Shown piece after piece: positions 56,979 to 64,000 of a stretch of 64,000 nucleotides of DNA. Where the stretch lies: the NCBI RefSeq assembly GCF_903994035.1, contig NZ_CAJEWB010000004.1, forward strand, positions 152,323 to 216,322, given 5' to 3'. The notes under the pieces are model-generated. The model made no database searches and was not told the DNA's origin. It was given only the letters and a program-made list of their open reading frames with translations. Source of the stretch: Phocicoccus pinnipedialis. GTDB lineage: Bacteria; Bacillota; Bacilli; Staphylococcales; Salinicoccaceae. Positions within the stretch are counted from its first letter, which is position 1. Every line of letters begins with the position of its first letter. Position numbers and translations under genes: made by a program.

Positions 56979-57356
56979 ATGAAGCGAGGAGAGGTGTACC
57001 TAGCGGATCTTTCTCCCGTTCAAGGCTCAGAACAAGGCGGTAAGAGGCCTGTAGTCATTATTCAAAACAATGTCGGTAACAAATACAGCCCAACTGTAAT
57101 TGTTGCCGCGATTACAGGAAAGATTAATAAGGCAAAAATTCCGACCCATGTTGAAGTCAATAAGCACAAATACCATTTTGAAATGGACTCTGTGATATTA
57201 CTCGAGCAAATAAGAACGATAGATAAAACTAGGTTACAAGAAAAACTTACATATTTAGATGAAGAAAAGATGGCCGAAGTCGATTGTGCACTAATGATCA
57301 GTTTAGGTCTTAATATTAATGAGGAAGAGAATAGAAAACATAAGCAAGTTCAGTAG
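56979..57356 (+). CDS. mazF: Endoribonuclease toxin MazF
   Basis: MazF cuts single-stranded RNA at a short motif (UACAU in S. aureus). The 125-residue protein has [28 protein letters not shown] with the catalytic Arg, VAAITGKI with the conserved Thr, and RTIDKTRL near the end. Lies before rsbU as in Staphylococcus. Confidence 0.95.
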   Translation: MKRGEVYLADLSPVQGSEQGGKRPVVIIQNNVGNKYSPTVIVAAITGKINKAKIPTHVEVNKHKYHFEMDSVILLEQIRTIDKTRLQEKLTYLDEEKMAEVDCALMISLGLNINEEENRKHKQVQ

Positions 57357-57375
57357 AGGTTAAAGGGAGAGTGTC

Positions 57376-58398
57376 ATGAGTTATATAGATAATCTAACAA
57401 ACGATTATGAAGAAATATTACGATTATATCTCTTTGATAATAATTTAGATGCTGCAATTGCAAAGTGTCATACATTCAGTAGAAACGTAATAGAAATCGA
57501 TACATCTCCAGAAGAAATAGTATCACTTCACACACAGATGTTAAATCACATGCATGTAAATGATATAGAATTAGTGAAACAGTCACTCGAGATACTAGAA
57601 GAAGTTATGATTTCATTTGGATTTACATATCGAGATTATAGAGCGATGCTAGATAAATTAAACTTACACGACCAAGAGTTAGACATCGCAGCTAGCTTAC
57701 AAGAAACGATGTTAAAAGCGACAATTCCTGCAGTAGATACTATGCAAATTGGCGCGATTAGCATTCCTGCTGGTAAAGTGAGCGGAGATTATTTTAACAT
57801 CATTCACCATAATAATGACAAGATTTCATTTGCAGTCGCAGATGTGATTGGAAAAGGAATACCTGCCGCTATTGCGATGACGATGCTCAAGTTCGGTATG
57901 GAGTTTGCACATCTTAATAGAGGACCTGCCAAAGCACTAGAAACTCTCAATAACCTCGTAGAACAAAACGTAAATAAAAATATGTTTATAACGATGTTTT
58001 ATGGTGTCTATGACTTTACAAGCGGTGATTTAAGCTTCTCGAGTGCAGGACATGAGCCCGGGTTTATTTATAGATATGATGAAGATGTATTTGAAGAAAT
58101 CGATACAAAAGGTTTAGTACTCGGCGTACGTCAAGGCAATACATACTTTGAAAAAAACGCCCATTTGAAAGAGAATGATATGATTTTTATTTTTACGGAT
58201 GGGGTGTCAGAATTACGTAAGCATGACGACACATTTATTGATATGAATAATATATTAGAGATGATTAGAGAGAAGAAAGAGTGTCACCCACAAGATATTG
58301 TTCAGTACCTATATGAAACACTGACACGCATGCAGCATAACTTACGTAAAGACGATTTAACCATGATAATAATTAAGAATGCTAAAAATAATTATTAA
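57376..58398 (+). CDS. rsbU: Sigma-B regulator phosphatase RsbU
   Basis: PP2C-type serine phosphatase that dephosphorylates RsbV to free sigma-B. The 340-residue protein has an N-terminal helical input domain (about 1-110) and a C-terminal PPM domain with SGDYFN, ADVIGKGIPAA and FTDGVSE motifs. rsbR, rsbS and rsbT are absent, as in staphylococci, so activation differs from the Bacillus stressosome. Confidence 0.95.
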   Translation: MSYIDNLTNDYEEILRLYLFDNNLDAAIAKCHTFSRNVIEIDTSPEEIVSLHTQMLNHMHVNDIELVKQSLEILEEVMISFGFTYRDYRAMLDKLNLHDQELDIAASLQETMLKATIPAVDTMQIGAISIPAGKVSGDYFNIIHHNNDKISFAVADVIGKGIPAAIAMTMLKFGMEFAHLNRGPAKALETLNNLVEQNVNKNMFITMFYGVYDFTSGDLSFSSAGHEPGFIYRYDEDVFEEIDTKGLVLGVRQGNTYFEKNAHLKENDMIFIFTDGVSELRKHDDTFIDMNNILEMIREKKECHPQDIVQYLYETLTRMQHNLRKDDLTMIIIKNAKNNY

Positions 58399-58401
58399 TA
58401 T

Positions 58402-58426
58402 GTTTAGTCTCTAAAGTTAAGGGTAT
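58402..58426 (+). promoter_or_regulatory. Sigma-B promoter before rsbV
   Basis: GTTTAG (58402-58407) and GGGTAT (58421-58426), 13-bp spacer, against the consensus GTTTAA-N12-15-GGGTAT: one mismatch. Gives autoregulated rsbV-rsbW-sigB, as in S. aureus. Confidence 0.88.
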
Positions 58427-58470
58427 AAATGTATTTGAAAAGTAATATTTGATTGGGGTAGAAACGTTAA

Positions 58471-58809
58471 ATGAATATTAAAATTAATGTAGACGAAAAA
58501 CCAGAAGTTACTCATGTAAGTATCGCTGGCGAATTAGATATCTATACAGCTCCAGAATTAAAAAAAGTATTTGAACCAGTTGCAACAGATGGGACGAAAA
58601 ACTTACACGTTGATTTGAAGGGCCTAAGCTATATGGACTCTACAGGTCTTGGACTTTTTGTAGGAACGCTTAAAGATTTAAATAAAAATGACAAAGAATT
58701 AAGAGTGACAAATGTACAGCCTCGCATCATGAAGTTATTTGAAATCACTGGACTTAGAGATTTAATGTACATAACTAAGTATCCGGAGGGTGAGGAAATT
58801 GAAAAATAA
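58471..58809 (+). CDS. rsbV: Anti-anti-sigma factor RsbV
   Basis: 112-residue STAS-domain protein with the phosphorylated serine in SYMDSTGLGLF. Unphosphorylated RsbV binds RsbW and releases sigma-B. Overlaps rsbW by 11 bp. Confidence 0.95.
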   Translation: MNIKINVDEKPEVTHVSIAGELDIYTAPELKKVFEPVATDGTKNLHVDLKGLSYMDSTGLGLFVGTLKDLNKNDKELRVTNVQPRIMKLFEITGLRDLMYITKYPEGEEIEK

Positions 58810-59272
58810 CTTTGAATATGTTGAGATGAAAATTCCGTCAAATCCAAAATATGTTGGACTTGTGAGACTTACGTTATCAGGAATTTTATCTTCTGCGAAT
58901 GCGTCGTTTGAGGAAATTGAAGACTCAAAAATTGCTGTATCTGAAGCAGTATCTAATGCTGTTAAGCATGCATATAAACAAGATGAAGAAGGCGAAATCA
59001 TTGTTGGTTTTGCTGTGTTTAGTGATCGTGTTGAAATTATTGTGAGAGACTCAGGTAAGAGCTTCGATTACGAACAAGTGAAAGAAGAACTGGGACCATA
59101 TAAGGAAGATGATTCTGTGAGTTTCCTTAGAGAAGGCGGTCTTGGGTTATTCTTAATAGAAACGCTGATGGACGATGTTCATGTGAAAAAGTCACCGGGA
59201 GTGACAATTAGCATGGTTAAGTTTGTTGGCAAAGGTCAGGTGCAAAAAGATGGAGAAACAATCACAGGGTAA
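58799..59272 (+). CDS. rsbW: Anti-sigma-B factor and serine kinase RsbW
   Basis: 157-residue GHKL kinase holding sigma-B inactive and phosphorylating RsbV: AVSEAVSNAVKHAYK (N box), IIVRDSGKSFD (G1) and GGLGLFLIETLMDDV (G2). The TTG 58799 has GGAGG nine bases upstream, whereas GTG 58790 is adjacent to it. Overlaps sigB by 23 bp. Confidence 0.94.
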   Translation: MKNNFEYVEMKIPSNPKYVGLVRLTLSGILSSANASFEEIEDSKIAVSEAVSNAVKHAYKQDEEGEIIVGFAVFSDRVEIIVRDSGKSFDYEQVKEELGPYKEDDSVSFLREGGLGLFLIETLMDDVHVKKSPGVTISMVKFVGKGQVQKDGETITG

Positions 59273-60044
59273 AACTGAATTAACGCCTGACGAAATAAAC
59301 GCTTTGATAATGAGATATCAGGAAACCGGAAATGATGATGCACAGACACAACTTGTTATGCATTATCAAAGGTTGATTGATTCTCTAGCGTATCGTTATT
59401 CACGTGGTCAATCTCATCATGAAGACTTGGTTCAAGTTGGAATGGTAGGGCTACTTGGTGCAATTAGACGCTTTGACTTATCTTTTAACAGAAAGTTTGA
59501 AGTTTTCTTAGTACCGACTGTGCTTGGTGAAATTAAGAGATATCTACGGGATAAGACATGGAGTGTTCATGTACCGCGTAGAATTAAAGAGATCGGCCCA
59601 AAAATTAAGAATGCGATTGACACGTTAACTGCGGAACTTGAGCGTTCACCTAAAATTAAAGAAATTGCCGATCATATAGAAGCAACTGAAGAAGAAGTAC
59701 TTGAAGCAATGGAGATGGGGCAAAGTTATAATGCACTTAGTGTGGATCATTCCATTGATGCAGATAACGAAGGCTCAGCAGTCACATTGCTAGATGTCAT
59801 GGGAAATGTGGATAAGAATTATGAACTTACAGAAGAACGTATGTTGATAGAAAGGCTATTACCAATACTTTCTGATAGAGAACGTAGTATTATCGAATCG
59901 ACATTCTTAGAAGGCTTGAGTCAAAAAGAAACAGGAGAACGCATTGGACTAAGTCAAATGCATGTTTCTAGACTACAGAGAAACGCTTTAGAGAAATTGC
60001 GTGAAGCGATGCTGAAATCAGAAGATACAGAATCACAAACCTGA
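59250..60044 (+). CDS. sigB: General stress sigma factor sigma-B
   Basis: 264-residue sigma-70 family factor with regions 2 (HEDLVQVGMVGLLGAIRRFD), 3 and 4 (LSDRERSIIESTFLEGLSQKETG, SQMHVSRLQRNALEKLRE). Directs the general stress regulon. ATG 59250 is preferred for AGGTG upstream. Stop codon is in the operon terminator. Confidence 0.96.
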   Translation: MEKQSQGKTELTPDEINALIMRYQETGNDDAQTQLVMHYQRLIDSLAYRYSRGQSHHEDLVQVGMVGLLGAIRRFDLSFNRKFEVFLVPTVLGEIKRYLRDKTWSVHVPRRIKEIGPKIKNAIDTLTAELERSPKIKEIADHIEATEEEVLEAMEMGQSYNALSVDHSIDADNEGSAVTLLDVMGNVDKNYELTEERMLIERLLPILSDRERSIIESTFLEGLSQKETGERIGLSQMHVSRLQRNALEKLREAMLKSEDTESQT

Positions 60045-60070
60045 TCGAGAGATTGGGTTTTTATTTTTTA
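60037..60070 (+). terminator. Terminator of the sigB operon
   Basis: 10-bp stem AAACCTGATC/GATTGGGTTT (60037-60046 and 60051-60060, with G-T pairs), loop GAGA, T-rich tail. Includes the sigB stop. Confidence 0.82.
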
Positions 60071-60079
60071 GGAGGACAT

Positions 60080-62227
60080 ATGAACGATCAACTCATTAAG
60101 AATTTATCAACAGAACTTAAAATAAAACCAGAATACATAAAGAATGTATTATCGATGCTCTCAGAAAACTCAACAGTACCGTTTATTGCAAGGTATCGTA
60201 AAGAACAAACGGGTGGACTCGACGAGACACAAATTAAGAAGATCGAAGATGAATACAGATATCTGGAAAATCTCGAAAAGAGAAAAGATGAGGTCATTCG
60301 TTTAATTGAAGAGCAAAAAATGCTGACAAAAGACTTAAAGGCAGACATTTTAAAACAGACAGAACTCGCGAGAGTAGAAGACTTATACCGTCCATTTAGA
60401 CAAAAGAGAAAAACGCGCGCAACTGAAGCGGTGCGTAAAGGATTGAAACCTCTATTTGAATTGATGCTAAAGCAAGATATCTCTGAATCAGACTTAGAAA
60501 AAGAAGCAGAAAAGTATTTAAATGAAGAAGTTAGTAATGTAGAGGATGCTCTAAGTGGTGCGTATGATATATATGCAGAACATATATCTGACAATGCACA
60601 ATACAGAAAAGTGATTTTACGTGAGATTAAAAATTCATCGCTTCTCATTTCGACAAAAAAGAAAAATGCAGAAGACGAGCAAAAAGTGTTTGAAATTTAC
60701 TATGATTATAGTGAAGCGGTTAAAAACATTCCACCACATAGAACTTTAGCGCTGAATCGTGGTGAAAAAATGAATATATTAACACTTAAATTTGAACATA
60801 ATATGCAAAGAATTGAAGGATATTTATCCTCTAAAGTAATCAACGAAAAATCTAAGATAGCGAAAAAGTTAAACACCGTGATTGAAGATAGTCTGAAGAG
60901 ACTTATCTTACCTTCATTAGAACGTGAAGTGAGAAACGGTATGACTGAAATAGGAGAGAGTCATGCTGTCAACATCTTTGAAGAAAACTTGAAGAGTTTA
61001 CTACTGCAACCGCCTCTTAAAAAGCACATGATTTTAGGTGTTGACCCAGCATTTAGAACTGGATGCAAACTGGCAGTCATTAATCCGTCGGGAACATTCA
61101 TCGATAAAAACGTGATATATCCGCATATGCCAGTAAACAAGAAAAAGCAATCTGAAAAGATTATGCTAGATATGATTAAGAAGCACAACATTTCACTTGT
61201 TGCGATTGGTAACGGGACAGCATCACGAGAAACAGAAGAATTTGTCAGTGAGTTAATCAATAATAATAATCTTGATTTGCCGTTTATTATTGTAAATGAA
61301 GCGGGAGCGTCTGTGTATTCGGCATCTGAAGTTGCGCGTGAAGAATTTCCCGACTTCCAGGTAGAAGAAAGAAGTGCAGTGTCAATCGCACGACGTGTAC
61401 AAGATCCTCTATCTGAACTAGTTAAGATTGATCCGAAGTCAATTGGTGTAGGACAATATCAACACGACGTGAACCAGAAGAATTTATCAGAAGCACTCGA
61501 CTTTGTGGTAGAAACAGTGGTAAACCAAGTAGGAGTGGATGTGAATACAGCATCATATACACTTTTAGAACACGTGGCTGGTTTATCTCCACAGATATCT
61601 AAAAATATTGTAGCGTTTAGGGAAGAAAATAAAGGAATCCATAAGAGAACAGATCTCAAGAAAGTTCCTAGACTTGGACCTAAGACGTTCGAACAGTGTG
61701 TTGGGTTCTTAAGAATCATCGATGGGAAAGAACCTTTAGACCAAACAGAAATCCACCCAGAACAATATAAGAATGCTAAGAAGCTATTAGAAACAATCGG
61801 ATCATCAATAGAAGAAATTGGTACTGATGACATCAAGATGAAGTTAGAAAAGTTAGACCAACGTGCCTTTGCTGAAGAAAATGACATCGGATTACCAACG
61901 CTCGAAGACATGGTGAAGAGTTTAATTGCACCACTTAGAGATATCCGCGATCAATACGACACGCCATTACTAAAGTCAGACGTGTTAGAACTGAGAGACT
62001 TAAAACCCGGAATGAAATTATCTGGAACTGTTAGAAACGTTACAGACTTTGGTGCGTTTGTAGACGTGGGAGTCGGACAAGATGGGCTCGTGCATATATC
62101 ACAACTTTCAAATCGCTTTGTGAAACATCCACTAGATGTAGTAAGTTCAGGTGATATTGTAGAAGTAACAGTAATGGACATAGAGATTCATAAAAAACGA
62201 ATTTCTCTTACGATGAAAAAGCAATGA
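60080..62227 (+). CDS. tex: Tex-like S1 RNA-binding transcription accessory protein
   Basis: The 715-residue protein has an N-terminal helical part with FIARYRKEQTGGLDE, the YqgF-like nuclease fold (GVDPAFRTGCKLAVI), a helix-hairpin-helix region (FREENKGIHKRTDLKKVPRL, no more than part), and the C-terminal S1 domain (GTVRNVTDFGAFVDVGVGQDG). Tex acts on stalled transcription complexes. ATG 60080 follows GGAGG. Position after sigB is conserved in staphylococci. Confidence 0.94.
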   Translation: MNDQLIKNLSTELKIKPEYIKNVLSMLSENSTVPFIARYRKEQTGGLDETQIKKIEDEYRYLENLEKRKDEVIRLIEEQKMLTKDLKADILKQTELARVEDLYRPFRQKRKTRATEAVRKGLKPLFELMLKQDISESDLEKEAEKYLNEEVSNVEDALSGAYDIYAEHISDNAQYRKVILREIKNSSLLISTKKKNAEDEQKVFEIYYDYSEAVKNIPPHRTLALNRGEKMNILTLKFEHNMQRIEGYLSSKVINEKSKIAKKLNTVIEDSLKRLILPSLEREVRNGMTEIGESHAVNIFEENLKSLLLQPPLKKHMILGVDPAFRTGCKLAVINPSGTFIDKNVIYPHMPVNKKKQSEKIMLDMIKKHNISLVAIGNGTASRETEEFVSELINNNNLDLPFIIVNEAGASVYSASEVAREEFPDFQVEERSAVSIARRVQDPLSELVKIDPKSIGVGQYQHDVNQKNLSEALDFVVETVVNQVGVDVNTASYTLLEHVAGLSPQISKNIVAFREENKGIHKRTDLKKVPRLGPKTFEQCVGFLRIIDGKEPLDQTEIHPEQYKNAKKLLETIGSSIEEIGTDDIKMKLEKLDQRAFAEENDIGLPTLEDMVKSLIAPLRDIRDQYDTPLLKSDVLELRDLKPGMKLSGTVRNVTDFGAFVDVGVGQDGLVHISQLSNRFVKHPLDVVSSGDIVEVTVMDIEIHKKRISLTMKKQ

Positions 62228-62242
62228 AATAATGTTTAAACA

Positions 62243-62283
62243 AAAATAAGCCTCTTATGGAAATTCCATAAGAGGCTTATTTT
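62243..62283. terminator. Bidirectional terminator between tex and katA
   Basis: 18-bp perfect stem (62243-62260 and 62266-62283) with loop AAATT, A-rich on the left and T-rich on the right. Confidence 0.92.
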
Positions 62284-62291
62284 ATATAGAT

Positions 62292-63824
62292 TTACTTCTT
62301 AACTTCTACTGGTTTACCTTCAAATGGGTGATCGCCTTTTTCTAGGTCCACATCGTTGATGTCGATTCCTAGTGCTTTAGCAACCCCTTTACCGTATTCA
62401 GGATCTGCTTGGTAACAGTTAAATATATGTCTGTGTTTCACCATATCAGATGTACCTTGCATTTCTGCTGCAGTATTTTTGAAAATAATCTCTTTTCCTT
62501 CTTCAGATTGTAGTCTGAATAATTTACCCGGTTGCTCATAGTAATTGTCGTCGTCTTCACGGAAGTCATACTCAGCTACATGACCTAGTTGCAAGTCAAG
62601 TACAGGTTGTTTGTGTTCCTTTTGTGAATTGTGTGCGCCGTAGCTATTAGGGTAATAGTTGATATGTGAACCTAAGTTACCGTCAACTCTCATCGCACCG
62701 TCACGGCTGAATGGACATACATTTACTGCACCCTTAGGTGAGTTAACTGGAATTTGGTGATGGTTGACTCCTAAACGATATCTTTGCGCATCTCCATAAG
62801 AGAATAGACGGCCTTGTAACATTTTGTCTGGTGAAAATCCTAGTCCAGGAACAATGTTAGTTGGTGCAAACGCTGCTTGTTCTACCTCTGCGAAGTAGTT
62901 TTCAGGGTTTCTGTTTAACTCAAACACTCCAACTTCGATAAGTGGATAGTCACCTTTGTACCAAACTTTAGTTAAATCGAATGGGTTGTGTGGATGATTT
63001 CTTGCCTCTTCTTCAGTCATAACTTGGATGAATACTTTCCATTTAGGGAAGTTCCCTTCTTCGATAGCATTGAAGAGGTCACGTTGTGAAGATTCTCTGT
63101 CGTTTGCAATGATTTGTGCAGCTTCATCGGCACTTAAGTTTTCAATACCTTGTTGAGTTCTAAAATGGAATTTAACCCAAACGCGTTCATTATCAGCATT
63201 AATCATGCTGTAAGTGTGTGAACCGAATCCATGCATATGACGGAAGCCATTCGGAATGCCACGCTCAGTCATTAAAATTGTTACTTGGTGTAATGCTTCT
63301 GGTAATGAAGTCCAGAAATCCCAGTTGCTTTCTGGGTTGTGCATGTTTGTTTTTGGATCACGTTTAACAACGTGGTTTAAGCTTGGAAATAGTTTAGGGT
63401 CACGGAAGAAGAATACAGGTGTGTTGTTACCTACCAAGTCCCAGTTACCTTCCTCAGTGTAGAATTTAAGAGCAAATCCGCGAATATCACGCTCAGCATC
63501 CGCAGCTCCACGTTCTCCAGCTACAGTTGAGAAACGTGCGAACATTTCAGTTTTTTTACCAACTTCACTAAAGATTGCTGCTTTGGTATATCTAGTAATG
63601 TCATGTGTTACAGTAAATGTACCATATGCACCAGATCCTTTAGCATGCATACGGCGCTCAGGAATTACTTCACGATCGAAGTGTGCCATCATGTCTAAGA
63701 AGTACGGATCTTGCATAACAAGTGGACCTCTTGGTCCAGCAGTCATAGTATTCTCTCGATCTCCAACAGGGTTACCGAAAAGAGTAGTTAACTTATTGTC
63801 GTCAGAATTAAGTTTTTTGTGCAT
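62292..63824 (-). CDS. katA: Catalase KatA
   Basis: Monofunctional haem catalase, 510 residues: distal His60 in HAKGSGAYG, Asn in [11 protein letters not shown] and the haem-binding Tyr in [14 protein letters not shown]. Cytoplasmic removal of hydrogen peroxide. ATG 63824 follows GGAGG seven bases upstream; the longer frame (to 63854) overlaps the PerR box and has no site. Confidence 0.97.
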   Translation of the reverse strand: MHKKLNSDDNKLTTLFGNPVGDRENTMTAGPRGPLVMQDPYFLDMMAHFDREVIPERRMHAKGSGAYGTFTVTHDITRYTKAAIFSEVGKKTEMFARFSTVAGERGAADAERDIRGFALKFYTEEGNWDLVGNNTPVFFFRDPKLFPSLNHVVKRDPKTNMHNPESNWDFWTSLPEALHQVTILMTERGIPNGFRHMHGFGSHTYSMINADNERVWVKFHFRTQQGIENLSADEAAQIIANDRESSQRDLFNAIEEGNFPKWKVFIQVMTEEEARNHPHNPFDLTKVWYKGDYPLIEVGVFELNRNPENYFAEVEQAAFAPTNIVPGLGFSPDKMLQGRLFSYGDAQRYRLGVNHHQIPVNSPKGAVNVCPFSRDGAMRVDGNLGSHINYYPNSYGAHNSQKEHKQPVLDLQLGHVAEYDFREDDDNYYEQPGKLFRLQSEEGKEIIFKNTAAEMQGTSDMVKHRHIFNCYQADPEYGKGVAKALGIDINDVDLEKGDHPFEGKPVEVKK

Positions 63825-63844
63825 TATAGAACCTCCACCTTTAT

Positions 63845-63892
63845 TTATAATCATTCTAAATAAAGTATAACAAGTATATATAAAATCTTCAA
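63845..63892 (-). promoter_or_regulatory. katA promoter with PerR box
   Basis: On the minus strand TTGAAG (63892-63887) and TATACT (63869-63864), 17-bp spacer. The box TTATAATCATTCTAA (63845-63859) matches the PerR consensus TTATAATnATTATAA with one mismatch and lies at the start site, a repressing position. Confidence 0.85.
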
Positions 63893-63989
63893 GTCACTGG
63901 AGATAATACAGTATACATATTATTAAAAAGGGACTATTATTCAGTTCGTGAAAATTAAGATTACTATATATATCTCAAAAAGGATCCAG

Positions 63990-64000
63990 ATGAAAACACG
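63990..64000 (+). CDS. Possible start of a further gene (cut by window end)
   Basis: AAAAAGGA followed after five bases by ATG-AAA-ACA at 63990, the first three codons of a possible gene reading out of the window. Divergent from katA. Nothing more can be said. Confidence 0.4.

Overview
The window is chromosomal DNA of a low-GC Firmicute of the Staphylococcaceae type. Four things point there: (i) the order cshA, three PH-domain genes, acpS, alr, mazEF, rsbU-rsbV-rsbW-sigB, tex; (ii) a type II (staphylococcal) pantothenate kinase; (iii) fabZ followed by a LysM cell-wall protein and a thiD gene; (iv) rsbU present without rsbR/S/T. Elsewhere (rpoE-pyrG-DUF2529-fsa-murZ-glpX-rho-rpmE-prfA-prmC-sua5-ywlE-rpiB-ywlG-glyA-upp-mnaA-atp) the order follows Bacillus closely and keeps glpX and a zinc-type L31. 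A genus near but outside Staphylococcus (for example Jeotgalicoccus, Nosocomiicoccus or Salinicoccus) fits best; this is inference from gene order and protein resemblance. No rRNA, tRNA, CRISPR array, insertion sequence or prophage was seen.

Layout. 1-17 kb is metabolic and accessory: a truncated M20 amidohydrolase, divergent pdxS/pdxR, a membrane protein and a lipoprotein, a divergent quinone-detoxification pair (mhqO/mhqD), a HAD phosphatase, azlCD, a formamidase-family enzyme, a GNAT enzyme, nrdDG under NrdR boxes, an OsmC protein, a lone ABC ATPase, coaW and a BCCT osmolyte transporter. 17-34 kb is the rpoE-to-mnaA housekeeping block. 34-43 kb is the ATP synthase operon followed by DUF1146, murA, epuA and fabZ. 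43-46 kb has a 700-bp gene-poor stretch with a possible small RNA, a secreted LysM/Rpf-like protein, a divergent thiD and yidC2. 46-53 kb holds cardiolipin synthase, a 45-residue small protein, rodA, murF and cshA. 53-62 kb is the PH-domain/acpS/alr/mazEF/sigB cluster and tex. The window ends with katA under a PerR box and the first codons of a further gene.

How the genes work together: much of the window serves nucleotide supply (pyrG, nrdDG, upp), cell-wall precursors (murA, murZ, murF, alr, rodA, mnaA), translation termination and modification (prfA, prmC, sua5), energy (atp) and stress response (sigB, mazEF, katA, mhq, osmC). Regulation readable from sequence includes a CTP-sensing pyrG attenuator, paired NrdR boxes, a sigma-B promoter before rsbV, and a PerR box at katA.

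Most unusual points: a candidate small RNA (about 43290-43497), a ThiD ortholog with its catalytic cysteine position changed to serine and no other thiamine genes, pdxS without pdxT, losses at otherwise conserved positions (fbaA, tdk, ddl), a 16-bp palindrome directly before coaW, and an inverted repeat overlapping the atp promoter.
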